Position numbers and translations under genes: made by a program. Source: Phenylobacterium sp. Root1290 (GTDB taxonomy: Bacteria; Pseudomonadota; Alphaproteobacteria; Caulobacterales; Caulobacteraceae). Taken from it: DNA of 64,000 nucleotides. Positions 34,087-42,569 of the stretch are shown here, one piece after another. The notes under the pieces are model-generated. The model was not told the origin of the DNA. It made no database searches and saw nothing but the letters and a program-made list of their open reading frames with translations. Within the stretch, counting starts at the first letter, position 1; every line of letters starts with the position of its first letter. The stretch lies in NCBI RefSeq assembly GCF_001425305.1, contig NZ_LMEE01000001.1:849-64848 (forward strand), read 5' to 3'.

Positions 34087-34755
34087 ATGGCACAGAATCC
34101 CGCGACCGCTAGGCAAAACGAGTTGGAGAGCTCCCCCCCGCGAAAGCGCGTGCGGCGCACCGCAAGCCAGGCCGCCGAGCTGAGAAATCAGCTCATTGAG
34201 GCTGCCCGCGAACTCTTCGTCGACGAAGGGTATGCAGGGGTCTCAATTCGGAAGATCACCCAGCGGGCAGGCTGCCCGCCCATGACGTTCTATCTCCACT
34301 TCGCATCTAAACATGCGCTTCTGCGGCACATCTGGCAGGACATCTTCGCTGACCTCCTGTCCCGATGCGACGCCGCCGCGGCCGCGCAGTCTGATCCTGT
34401 TGCAAAGGTCGAAGCCTACGTCGAAACCATGACGCGATACTGGCGCGATCACCCCGACAGCTACCGCGTCGTGCACCTGAACCAGGACGTTCTGGAGCCG
34501 GGTGAAGACACCTATTTCGTGGACACTGGGGACCTCCTAACGCGGTTCCAGGCGCTTGAGCGCCTCATTGAGAACGGCAAGGAGGTCGGCCGATTTCGAA
34601 GCGACGTGGACAGCGAGCTGATCATGCAGGCGCTCTCGGCAAACTCGCTCGGTGTCGCCCACGCCTTGGTCACAGTGCCCGAATATCCGTGGCGGCGCGA
34701 TGAGCTGCTCAGCACGGGAACACGGCTGATCCTGGCTGCGATCACGATCAACTAA
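34087..34755 (+). CDS. TetR/AcrR-family regulator
   Basis: This 222-residue protein has an N-terminal basic extension of about 30 residues and then the TetR helix-turn-helix (VSIRKITQRAGCPPMTFYLHF, about residues 55-75). The C-terminal domain is helical. It follows the metallo-hydrolase/SnoaL pair in the same direction, mirroring the TetR gene next to the fused version at 4544. It may repress the amine-oxidase operon, but no clear matching operator was found. Confidence 0.88.
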   Translation: MAQNPATARQNELESSPPRKRVRRTASQAAELRNQLIEAARELFVDEGYAGVSIRKITQRAGCPPMTFYLHFASKHALLRHIWQDIFADLLSRCDAAAAAQSDPVAKVEAYVETMTRYWRDHPDSYRVVHLNQDVLEPGEDTYFVDTGDLLTRFQALERLIENGKEVGRFRSDVDSELIMQALSANSLGVAHALVTVPEYPWRRDELLSTGTRLILAAITIN

Positions 34756-34840
34756 TCCACGGCCGCGGGTGTGGGCGCGGAAGGCCGCGCACTCGGCTGC
34801 GGAGATCCACAACGCCAAGTCAGATCAACAGAGACGAACC

Positions 34841-36139
34841 ATGGCTGGACGATCCCTGCACCCCGACACCCTGGCCTTGCATGCCGGATGGCGCGCCGAC
34901 CCCACGACCGGTTCGGTGGCTGTGCCGATCCACCAGACGACGTCCTATCAGTTCCGGGATACCGACCATGCCTCGGCGCTATTTGCGCTGCAGGAGATGG
35001 GCAACATCTACACGCGGATCATGAACCCGACGACGGATGTGCTGGAACAGCGCATTGCGGCTTTGGAGGGGGGCGTCGCCGCCCTCGCAGTCGCCTCCGG
35101 CCAATCCGCGTCGGCCCTCTCGCTGCAGACCTTGGCGAAGTCCGGCGACAATGTCGTCAGCTCCACCGCGCTTTACGGCGGAACCTGGAACCTGTTCGCC
35201 AACACGCTTCGCGACCAGGGCATCGAGGTGCGCTTCGTCGATCCGGAAGACCCGGAGAACTTCCGACGGGCCACCGACGAGCGGACTCGCGCCTACTACG
35301 CCGAGACCCTGCCAAATCCCAAGCTGGAGGTGTTTCCGATCGCCGAGGTGGCGGCCATCGGCCGCTCGCTTGGCATACCGTTGATCATGGATAACACCGC
35401 AGCGCCGCGGCTGTGTCGCCCGTTGGAACACGGCGCCGCCGTCGTGGTCTACTCCGCGACCAAGTACCTTGGCGGCCACGGCACATCGATCGGCGGCATA
35501 ATCGTGGATGGAGGCGGCTTCAACTGGGAGGCCGCCGGCGAGCGACAACCTGCTCTCAACAGTCCCGACGCCTCCTATCACGGCGCGATCTGGACGCAGG
35601 CGGTCAAGGCGCTCGGTCCGGTGGCCTACATCATGCGAATGCGAACAGTTCTGCTGCGCGATCTTGGCGCGGCCATCTCGCCCTTCAACGCCTTCCAGAT
35701 TCTCCAAGGCGTGGAGACGCTTCACCTGCGGATGCCGCGACACTGTGAGAACGCCACGCGGGTCGCCACCTGGCTCGCCGATCGCCCGGACGTCACGCGC
35801 GTCATCCACCCCAGTCAACAGACCGGCGAGGCTCGCGTGCGCGCCGATCGCTACCTCCCCGGCGGCTTCGGCGGCTTGGTCGGCTTCGAGATGGCCGGCG
35901 GCGTGGAGGCTGGGCGCAAGTTCATCGACAGCCTGCAGCTACTCTATCATGTCGCCAACATCGGCGACGCGCGCAGCTTGGCGATCCATCCCGCATCCAC
36001 GACCCACTCGCAGCTCGACGAGGAGGCCCAACTCTCCACGGGCGTGTCGCCAGGTTACGTGCGTCTGTCGATCGGTCTCGAATACGGCGATGACATTCTG
36101 GCCGATATTGAGCAAGCGCTCACAGCCGCAGCTTGGTGA
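34841..36139 (+). CDS. O-acetylhomoserine sulfhydrylase-like PLP enzyme (Cys/Met metabolism family)
   Basis: This 432-residue protein belongs to the Cys/Met metabolism PLP-dependent family: PLP lysine K208 in YSATKYLGGHG, PLP-phosphate site from SGQSASAL, and D184 (IMDNT). Length and the YTRIMNPTTDVLEQRIAALEGG motif fit O-acetylhomoserine aminocarboxypropyltransferase, which makes homocysteine or methionine from acetylhomoserine and sulfide or methanethiol. ATG 34841 has only a weak ribosome site. Placed between a TetR gene and the nitrile-hydratase operon, its link to nitrile use is unclear; related enzymes also act on cyanoalanine-like compounds. Confidence 0.82.
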   Translation: MAGRSLHPDTLALHAGWRADPTTGSVAVPIHQTTSYQFRDTDHASALFALQEMGNIYTRIMNPTTDVLEQRIAALEGGVAALAVASGQSASALSLQTLAKSGDNVVSSTALYGGTWNLFANTLRDQGIEVRFVDPEDPENFRRATDERTRAYYAETLPNPKLEVFPIAEVAAIGRSLGIPLIMDNTAAPRLCRPLEHGAAVVVYSATKYLGGHGTSIGGIIVDGGGFNWEAAGERQPALNSPDASYHGAIWTQAVKALGPVAYIMRMRTVLLRDLGAAISPFNAFQILQGVETLHLRMPRHCENATRVATWLADRPDVTRVIHPSQQTGEARVRADRYLPGGFGGLVGFEMAGGVEAGRKFIDSLQLLYHVANIGDARSLAIHPASTTHSQLDEEAQLSTGVSPGYVRLSIGLEYGDDILADIEQALTAAAW

Positions 36140-36225
36140 CCGGCGGCGCCCGTAACGATAGCCGACGGTCAACCCTGCAACCAGGTGATGCTTGAAGGGG
36201 GGGCAAGGAGCGGCTCAAGCGCACA

Positions 36226-36269
36226 TTTTGGTCAAATGTACGACTTTAGTCAGTTGACATAAATTCATT
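36226..36269. promoter_or_regulatory. Regulon operator, copy A (two overlapping sites)
   Basis: TTTTGGTCAA at 36226 starts a site fitting the shared operator at 18 of 26 positions. A second site from 36244 (CTTTAGTCAGTTGACATAA) fits at 17 of 26, overlapping it by eight bases. Together they end 41 bases before the nitrile hydratase alpha ATG, the place expected for a repressor. Confidence 0.5.
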
Positions 36270-36310
36270 GCGACACTTAGCTGACTGACGTCGCGTAACG
36301 AGGCGCAAAC

Positions 36311-36937
36311 ATGACACAGTCCCCCGACTACACCCCTGCGAACACGCCGAGCGCGCGAGCCAATGCGCTGCTCAAGGTCATGACCGATAAGGGCTTCGTT
36401 CCTGAAGGCTTCATTCAAGCGTTTACGCAGAAGATGGAAGTGGAATGGGATCCGGCGAATGGAGCCCGCGTCGTCGCGCGCGCCTGGGTCGATCCGGAGT
36501 TTCGCGAACTGCTGCTGAGAGACGGGACTGCGGCCTGCGAGCAGTTCGGCTACACCGGGATGCAAGGCGAATACATCGTCGCACTGGAGAATACGCCGAC
36601 GCTGCAAAACGTCATTGTTTGCAGCCTGTGCTCCTGCACGGCCTGGCCGGTGTTGGGGCTTCCGCCCGAGTGGTACAAGAGCTTCGAGTTCCGGGCTCGC
36701 CTTGTCCGTGAGGGCGCGACCGTTCTGCGGGAATTGGGTGAAGATCTCGACGACGACATCGTCGTGAAGGTCTGGGATACGACCGCCGAGAGCCGCTACA
36801 TGGTGCTTCCGGTGCGCCCCGAGGGCACGGATCACATGTCGGAGGAAGAACTCGCCGCGCTTGTGACCAAGGACGTCCTAATCGGGATCGCCCGGCCGCG
36901 GCTGACCGAACTGGCAAGTGCTTCGCAGGAGGGCTGA
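36311..36937 (+). CDS. nthA: Nitrile hydratase alpha subunit (Fe-type)
   Basis: This 208-residue protein has the metal-binding loop VCSLCSC (C104, C107, S108, C109), whose serine after the first cysteine is the mark of the iron type; the cobalt type has threonine there. The cysteines are oxidised after translation to sulfinic and sulfenic acids. With the beta subunit it adds water to nitriles to give amides. The beta gene begins three bases after the stop, its AGGAGG site lying inside this gene. Two copies of the regulon operator lie upstream. Confidence 0.93.
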   Translation: MTQSPDYTPANTPSARANALLKVMTDKGFVPEGFIQAFTQKMEVEWDPANGARVVARAWVDPEFRELLLRDGTAACEQFGYTGMQGEYIVALENTPTLQNVIVCSLCSCTAWPVLGLPPEWYKSFEFRARLVREGATVLRELGEDLDDDIVVKVWDTTAESRYMVLPVRPEGTDHMSEEELAALVTKDVLIGIARPRLTELASASQEG

Positions 36938-36939
36938 CG

Positions 36940-37632
36940 ATGGACGGAATTCACGACCTCGGCGGCGTCCAGGGCTTCGGCAAGGTGGCGCACACGATCA
37001 ACAGCGACAGCTATAAGCCGGTCTTTCACGAAGACTGGGAGCACTTGGGCTACAGCCTTACCGTCGTCGCTGGCGGGCTTCTCGGCGCCTACGCCACCGA
37101 CGAACTGCGCCATGCGATCGAGCGCATGAGCGCACGGCAATACTTCTCGGCCCCTTACTTCGACCGGATCATCGTCGGCACGGCGACGCTCCTCGTCGAA
37201 AAGGGCCTGATCACCCAGGAGGAATTGGACGAAGCGCTCGGCTCGCACTTCCAGTTGGCGGTTCCTTCGAACAATGGAGGCAGACCCGCGCCTGCAAACG
37301 CCAATAGCGCGCCATTCGAAATCGGCGAGCAGGTGGAGGTTCGCGACGAGCATGTCGAAGGCCACATCCGCGTTCCGGGCTATTGCCGAGGCAAGCGCGG
37401 CATAGTTCTCCACCGCACGACGGTCTCTTGGCCCTTTCCCGATACGATCGGGCATGGCGACAAGAACGCCGAACATCAACCGACCTATCACGTCGAGTTC
37501 AGGGCCAAGGAACTTTGGGGCCAAGGCGCGCGCGATGGCTCGGTGGTCATCGACCTGTTCGAGGGATATCTGACCAGGATCGACGCGGAAGCCGACCAGT
37601 CGGACACGCAGACGCCCCTCACCCGGGCCTGA
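36940..37632 (+). CDS. nthB: Nitrile hydratase beta subunit
   Basis: This 230-residue protein has the beta-subunit start MDGIHDLGGVQGFG, a helical N-terminal domain, and the SH3-like C-terminal barrel (RVPGYCRGKRGIVLHR, YHVEFRAKELWG). Conserved arginines in that barrel contact the modified cysteines of the alpha subunit. AGGAGG lies eight bases upstream of the ATG. The following activator gene begins three bases after the stop. Confidence 0.93.
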   Translation: MDGIHDLGGVQGFGKVAHTINSDSYKPVFHEDWEHLGYSLTVVAGGLLGAYATDELRHAIERMSARQYFSAPYFDRIIVGTATLLVEKGLITQEELDEALGSHFQLAVPSNNGGRPAPANANSAPFEIGEQVEVRDEHVEGHIRVPGYCRGKRGIVLHRTTVSWPFPDTIGHGDKNAEHQPTYHVEFRAKELWGQGARDGSVVIDLFEGYLTRIDAEADQSDTQTPLTRA

Positions 37633-37635
37633 CCT

Positions 37636-38880
37636 ATGGCGGCTGAAAGGCCAGGCCGTCTGCCAGTCACTGTTCTGTCTGGCTTTCTCGGGGCCGGAAA
37701 GACGACCTTGCTCAATCGCGTGCTGCAGAACCGTCAAGGCCTGCGGGTGGCGGTGATCGTCAACGACATGAGCGAGATCAACATCGATCACGATGAAGTC
37801 GAGCGTGAAGCCGCGCTCGAGCGGGGTCGAGACGAGCTGGTGGAGATGAGCAACGGCTGCATCTGCTGCACGCTCCGCGCCGACTTACTAGAGCGGGTCA
37901 GCGATCTCGCTCGGCGGGGTAGCTTCGACTACCTGCTGATCGAGTCCACCGGCATATCCGAGCCTCTCCCCGTGGCTGAGACCTTCGCCTTTCTCGATAG
38001 CAGTGGGTTCTGTCTCAGCGAGCTAGCGAAGCTCGACACGATGGTGACGGTGGTCGATGGCGGCAGCTTCGAAGCCATGCTCGTCTCCCAGCCCGAACCC
38101 GCCTTGTCGCCAACCGGCCTTGAGGCGCAGCGGCCGCTTTCGGAGCTTCTTGTCGACCAAGTCGAGTTCGCCAACGTCATTCTCGTCAGCCGCCTAGACC
38201 TCATCGGCATGGAAGGGTTCGAGCGTCTCAAGACGGTTCTGCGCGCATTGAATCCTGACGCTGAGATCTTGCCTATGAGCCACGGGGAGATCGCGACCGC
38301 GAGTATTCTCAACACAGGGCGGTTTGACCTCGCAAAGCTCGCCCAATCGCCGGGTTGGATGCGACATCTGGAGGCCTCTGCCGACGATCGCTCAGAGGCG
38401 GACGAATACGGAATCGGCGCCTGGTCCTATAAGGAACGCATCCCGTTCCACCCTCGGCGCCTCGCCCAGCTTCTCACCAGCCCCTGGAGCAACGGCCAGC
38501 TGTTGCGTTGCAAGGGCAGCTTCTGGGTGGCCAGCAATTTTCTTGAGATAGGCCGGCTCGCGCAGAGCGGTGGAGCCGTTCGCTGGGACTTCATCGGGCG
38601 ATGGTGGCGGTTCCTGCCGCCTGATGAGTGGCCGCAGGATCCCCATAGGCGCAGCGCGATCATGGAGAAATGGGTCGAGCCCGCGGGGGACAGCCGGCAA
38701 GAGATCGTCTTCATCGGGAGGGGCGTTAATTTCGACCTGCTGAAGCACGACCTGGATAGTTGTCTTCTCACTCCACAGGAGATTTTGGCTGGGCCAGACC
38801 TCTGGCTCACCCTGGACCCGGAGCAGGTGTTCAAGTCGATGTCGACGCCCATCGCCCCCTCTCGCCAACAGGCGTCATGA
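37636..38880 (+). CDS. CobW/P47K-family GTPase, nitrile hydratase activator
   Basis: This 414-residue protein has a P-loop GFLGAGKTT (16-24), metal-binding CxCC motif (GCICC, C75-C77-C78), ESTGISEP after the Walker B strand, SRLDLI (NKxD equivalent) and a C-terminal CobW domain ([19 protein letters not shown]). P47K-type proteins of this family deliver or load iron into Fe-type nitrile hydratase, and the position right behind nthAB fits that job. It starts at ATG 37636; the stop overlaps the next ATG as ATGA. Confidence 0.88.
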   Translation: MAAERPGRLPVTVLSGFLGAGKTTLLNRVLQNRQGLRVAVIVNDMSEINIDHDEVEREAALERGRDELVEMSNGCICCTLRADLLERVSDLARRGSFDYLLIESTGISEPLPVAETFAFLDSSGFCLSELAKLDTMVTVVDGGSFEAMLVSQPEPALSPTGLEAQRPLSELLVDQVEFANVILVSRLDLIGMEGFERLKTVLRALNPDAEILPMSHGEIATASILNTGRFDLAKLAQSPGWMRHLEASADDRSEADEYGIGAWSYKERIPFHPRRLAQLLTSPWSNGQLLRCKGSFWVASNFLEIGRLAQSGGAVRWDFIGRWWRFLPPDEWPQDPHRRSAIMEKWVEPAGDSRQEIVFIGRGVNFDLLKHDLDSCLLTPQEILAGPDLWLTLDPEQVFKSMSTPIAPSRQQAS

Positions 38881-39494
38881 GGGCGATAAGTCTCGAGCGG
38901 CGGCAGCCCTATCACGTGGGCAATGTCCGCGGACAACTTTTGACCGCCGCCAGGGATATCCTGCACGAGAACGGCCGAGCGGGCCTGTCGCTGCGGGCGA
39001 TCGCCGATCGGGCGGGGGTCGCCCCGGGCACCGTCTACTATCACTACGCCGACAAGGCCGCGCTGCTGGCGGGGTTGGCGGTGGACGGCTTTAGGCAGCT
39101 GGCCGCGGCGATGCGGGTCGCCTACGAGACGGATGGCGACCAAGGGTGGCTACGCTCGACGGGGGCGGCCTATCTGAACTTCCTGCGCCAGAAGCCCGAA
39201 CTGTACGAGCTGATGTTCGAAGCCCTGGACGCTGGTCGGCGCGAGGACGTCGCCGCCGCTGAGGCAGAGGCGTTCGCAGTGTCGCGCGCGGCGATCCTGG
39301 CCGACTTCGCAGACCGCCACCCTCCGGAGCTGGCCAGCAGCATTGCAGAGACGATCTGGGCCTGGGGGCGCGGTGTTGCCGCGGTGGCGCTATCGGGCAC
39401 CCTGCCAGGGCAAGGTCCCGAGGACGGCGCTATGGATTCGGTGGTCCGCGGGCTAGAGGCGCTGATCTCCACGCGATTGGAGCCTGCTGAGTAA
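38877..39494 (+). CDS. TetR/AcrR-family regulator in the nitrile hydratase operon
   Basis: This 205-residue protein has a TetR helix-turn-helix [21 protein letters not shown] (about residues 38-58) and a TetR C-terminal domain of the WHG type ([14 protein letters not shown]). The ATG overlaps the activator stop as ATGA, so it is made with the nitrile hydratase genes. It differs from the two TetR paralogues at 47108 and 49995, and no separate operator for it was found. Confidence 0.87.
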   Translation: MRAISLERRQPYHVGNVRGQLLTAARDILHENGRAGLSLRAIADRAGVAPGTVYYHYADKAALLAGLAVDGFRQLAAAMRVAYETDGDQGWLRSTGAAYLNFLRQKPELYELMFEALDAGRREDVAAAEAEAFAVSRAAILADFADRHPPELASSIAETIWAWGRGVAAVALSGTLPGQGPEDGAMDSVVRGLEALISTRLEPAE

Positions 39495-39680
39495 ATCACG
39501 AGGGCGCTTCAGCGGCCCGAAGCGGCTCTTCCCGGCCCCAGCCACCGCAGCGGCGCGAGCCTGTAGCTCATCCGAATCTGATCGGCTCATCGCCGCCGGC
39601 TTACACGGGGCCAGCTTCTTGAATACGGCCTCGATCACATCGAGGCGGACATGCACAAAGACGTGCCCGCCTCTCCACTA

Positions 39681-40310
39681 TCAAATTCGATCGTTGCGCG
39701 AGGCGGCCTGCTGGGCCTGGAGCGCGGCCTTCATCATCGCGAACTCGACGACCTGCTCGGCGACGGTCGCCAGTTGCGTAGCGTCCTTTGGACTGCAACA
39801 GGCCCCGCCCTCGTCGAACAGGGGCGTCGCCGAGTTCAAAGTCGCCCCAAATGGGGTTGGCCAGCCTCTCAATGCATGGATGACCGCGCGCATCGTCACG
39901 AGGCTGGTTCCGCCTGCCTGAGAGCCGGCGGCGGTGACGATGATCCCCACGGCCTTGCCGTCAAGGAACGGATGCCCGCTTAACCGAAGAAGGTCGAGCG
40001 TATCGAGGGCGTTCTTCATCGCCCCGGAAATTGAGCCGTGATAGCCGGGCGTGGCCAGGATGATGCCATCGGCCTTGACGACCGCCTCGGCGAGCTCAGC
40101 CTGCTCTGGGGTAGGTCCGCCTGGACGCGGATCAAAGATCGGCAAGGTCGCGAGGAAGGCGCCGCCGAGCAGCTTCGTCTCCGCGCCGGCCGAAGCCGCC
40201 ACCTCAAGAGCCGCAACAAGAGCCCGCTCGGTAGAGGAGCCGGCACGAACTGTCCCACCAAGGCCGAGAATGTTCGGACGGTGCGACGGGGTGATGGGAG
40301 AAAGTTCCAC
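39681..40310 (-). CDS. NADPH-dependent FMN reductase
   Basis: This 209-residue flavodoxin-fold protein has GLGGTVRAGSSTERAL (phosphate-binding loop) and TPGYHGSISGAMKNALD, the signature of the SsuE/ChrR-type FMN reductases. It supplies reduced flavin to two-component monooxygenases, and an NtaA-type partner lies at 45523-46905. GTG start at 40310 follows GGAGG with eight bases of spacing. It is divergent from the aldehyde dehydrogenase with operator copy B between them. Confidence 0.85.
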   Translation of the reverse strand: MELSPITPSHRPNILGLGGTVRAGSSTERALVAALEVAASAGAETKLLGGAFLATLPIFDPRPGGPTPEQAELAEAVVKADGIILATPGYHGSISGAMKNALDTLDLLRLSGHPFLDGKAVGIIVTAAGSQAGGTSLVTMRAVIHALRGWPTPFGATLNSATPLFDEGGACCSPKDATQLATVAEQVVEFAMMKAALQAQQAASRNDRI

Positions 40311-40361
40311 GGGAGCGCCTCCTGGACCGCTGGGAAGGTCACATATTGATCAGTTGTATGA

Positions 40362-40387
40362 TTTTGGTCAATTGACGAATATTGGTC
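40362..40387. promoter_or_regulatory. Regulon operator, copy B (reference copy)
   Basis: TTTTGGTCAATTGAC, then G, then AATATTGGTC. It contains the 10-base palindrome GTCAATTGAC and two TTGGTC units in direct repeat 18 bases apart. It sits between the divergent FMN reductase (start 52 bases away) and aldehyde dehydrogenase genes. A further ATATTGATC at 40343-40351 may be an extra half site. Confidence 0.65.
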
Positions 40388-40535
40388 GCATCATGTAGCT
40401 TTTAAGCACCACGCCCGCCCGTGCCGGCGGACGCTTGCGGCGACGGGCTACAGCACGCCGCCTCGCAGTCGTCAGGCCGCCGCACGCGGGCAAAGCCGGC
40501 TTTCAGCCCAAGACACCAAGGGAGTGACGGACACG

Positions 40536-41975
40536 ATGCGCGAGCACCTGAAATTCTATATCGATGGCCAGTGGGTCGATCCCGTCGAACTCCGGACGCT
40601 CGATGTCGAGAACCCTGCGACGGAACAGGTCGTTGGCCGTATCGCGCTCGGCTCCGCCGCTGATGTCGACAAAGCCGTTGCAGCAGCGCGCAAGGCGTTC
40701 GCGACCTGGTCGCAGACGAGCCGCGAAGAGCGCCTCGACGTCCTGAACCGGATCCTCGCTGAGTACCAGAAGCGCTTTGGGGACTTGGCCGCCGCCATCA
40801 CCGAGGAAATGGGCGCCCCGGCGAACCTGGCGCAGCGCGCCCAAGCGCCGATCGGCATGGGCCACCTTGGCGCGGCGATCGAGGTGCTGAAGTCCTTCAA
40901 ATTCGAGGAAGATCGCGGTCCGACGAGGATCGTTAAGGAAGCGATCGGCGTCTGCGGCCTGATCACTCCCTGGAACTGGCCGATGAACCAGATGGTGTGC
41001 AAGGTGGCCCCTGCCCTCGCGACCGGCTGCACCATGGTGCTGAAACCCTCAGAGGTGGCCCCGTTCAGCGCGCATATCTTCGCTGAGATCCTACACGCCG
41101 CCGGCGTCCCGGCCGGTGTGTTCAATCTGGTGCAAGGCGACGGCCTCGGCGTCGGCGTGCCGCTGTCGAGCCACCCGGACGTGGACCTGATCTCGTTCAC
41201 CGGCTCGACCCGCGCCGGCATTGAGGTGGCCAAGAACGCCGCTCCGACCGTCAAGCGAGTCGCCCAGGAACTGGGCGGCAAGAGCCCGAACATCGTCCTG
41301 GACGATGACGCCTTCGCCAAGGGCGTGGGCCGAGGCGTGGCCACAGTGATGACCAACTCGGGTCAGTCCTGCAACGCCCCGACCCGCATGCTGGTCCCTC
41401 AAAGTCGCATGGACGAAGCGATCGCAGTTGCTCGCGAAACGGTCAGCCAGATCACTGTGGGCGACCCGAACGGCAACAGCCAGCTCGGCCCCGTGGTCAA
41501 CAAGGCGCAGTACGACAAGATCCAGAAGCTGATCCAGACCGGCATCGACGAGGGCGGGACCCTGGTCGCCGGCGGCGTCGGTCGCCCGCAAGGCCTGGAT
41601 GTCGGCTACTATGTGAAGCCGACCGTGTTCGCCAACGTCACCCCGAGCATGACCATCGCCAAGGAAGAGATCTTCGGCCCGGTGCTGTCGATCCTCGGCT
41701 ACGAGAACGTCGATCAGGCCATCCAGATCGGCAACGACACCGAGTACGGCTTGGCCGCCTACGTCCAGGCCGCTGACCTGGCCAAGGCTCGCGAAGTGGC
41801 TTCCAAGCTGCGCGCCGGCCAGGTGTCGATCAACGGCGGCGGCGGCGACATGTCCGCCCCGTTTGGCGGCTACAAGATGAGCGGCAACGGCCGCGAATGG
41901 GGCGACTACGGCTTCAATGAGTTCCTCGAAGTGAAGGCCCTCCTCGGCTACGCGCCGAGCGAAGCGGCCGAGTAG
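40536..41975 (+). CDS. NAD(P)-dependent aldehyde dehydrogenase
   Basis: This 479-residue protein belongs to the aldehyde dehydrogenase superfamily: ITPWNWPMNQ for cofactor contact, FTGSTRAG, catalytic E245 (ELGGKSPN) and nucleophile C279 (GQSCNAPTR). It converts aldehydes to acids. ATG 40536 is chosen over GTG 40524 because GGGAG sits upstream of both and the ATG gives the usual N-terminus (MREHLKFYIDGQW). It would oxidise the aldehydes made by the amine oxidases and amine dehydrogenase of this region. Confidence 0.9.
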   Translation: MREHLKFYIDGQWVDPVELRTLDVENPATEQVVGRIALGSAADVDKAVAAARKAFATWSQTSREERLDVLNRILAEYQKRFGDLAAAITEEMGAPANLAQRAQAPIGMGHLGAAIEVLKSFKFEEDRGPTRIVKEAIGVCGLITPWNWPMNQMVCKVAPALATGCTMVLKPSEVAPFSAHIFAEILHAAGVPAGVFNLVQGDGLGVGVPLSSHPDVDLISFTGSTRAGIEVAKNAAPTVKRVAQELGGKSPNIVLDDDAFAKGVGRGVATVMTNSGQSCNAPTRMLVPQSRMDEAIAVARETVSQITVGDPNGNSQLGPVVNKAQYDKIQKLIQTGIDEGGTLVAGGVGRPQGLDVGYYVKPTVFANVTPSMTIAKEEIFGPVLSILGYENVDQAIQIGNDTEYGLAAYVQAADLAKAREVASKLRAGQVSINGGGGDMSAPFGGYKMSGNGREWGDYGFNEFLEVKALLGYAPSEAAE

Positions 41976-42237
41976 CAAGGCAGAGCAGCCTTGTCGTCGC
42001 CTCACCACTCTCAGTGCGGCGCCGGCAAGGCTGACGAGCTGGCGGCCAATCTGCCGGACACTGCGCCGCACGAGGAGCGACCAGTGGTCGCCTCGGCGCT
42101 CTGGATTGGCTCGCGGCGCGGTGGCCGGAAACTTGCCGCTTCAGGTCGCCGGCGCTCTGACTGCCGCGTAGCGCGCATGGCGACTGCCGGCTCGCAAATT
42201 TCTGGTCGCTGGCTGCCTTGCCCAAGCCGGCATCGTA

Positions 42238-42522
42238 GTGGGCCTTACATTTGCAACGACATCGACTGCTTTTGTGGCGCTTTCATGCGGTTTCGGCCTC
42301 TGCTGGCTTGGGCTGCAGCCGTTCATTGTCCGCGAACTGATTTCGCTCGAGTCCACCCGCCGGTTGGCGGTGCTGCTGTCCCCGCTGGTACTGCTTGGCC
42401 TCAGCGCTAGGCCGTTGGCGGCCTCGCTCTTTGTCACGCAGAAGAGCGTAGACGGCGGCTTTCACCTTGCCGGAGCACTCTTGCTCCTGGCGACCGGGGC
42501 GCTCTTCGCATCAGGCCGCTGA
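42238..42522 (+). CDS. Small membrane protein or MFS tail fragment (uncertain)
   Basis: A GTG-started 94-residue reading with three hydrophobic segments (ALSCGFGLCWLGLQPFI, LLSPLVLLGLSARPL, LAGALLLLATGALFAS). It resembles the last helices of an MFS or related transporter and has an in-frame stop just upstream, so it may be the tail of a decayed gene. No ribosome site is clear. The 260 bases before it hold nothing I recognise. Confidence 0.35.
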   Translation: MGLTFATTSTAFVALSCGFGLCWLGLQPFIVRELISLESTRRLAVLLSPLVLLGLSARPLAASLFVTQKSVDGGFHLAGALLLLATGALFASGR

Positions 42523-42569
42523 GTCGATCCTGATGCGAGAGCCTATTGGGCCTCAGGCCCTAGATGGTG

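Noticed and set aside
41976..42237. Possible gene in the gap after aldehyde dehydrogenase
   Set aside because: Open frames here are short, lack ribosome sites and show no motif.
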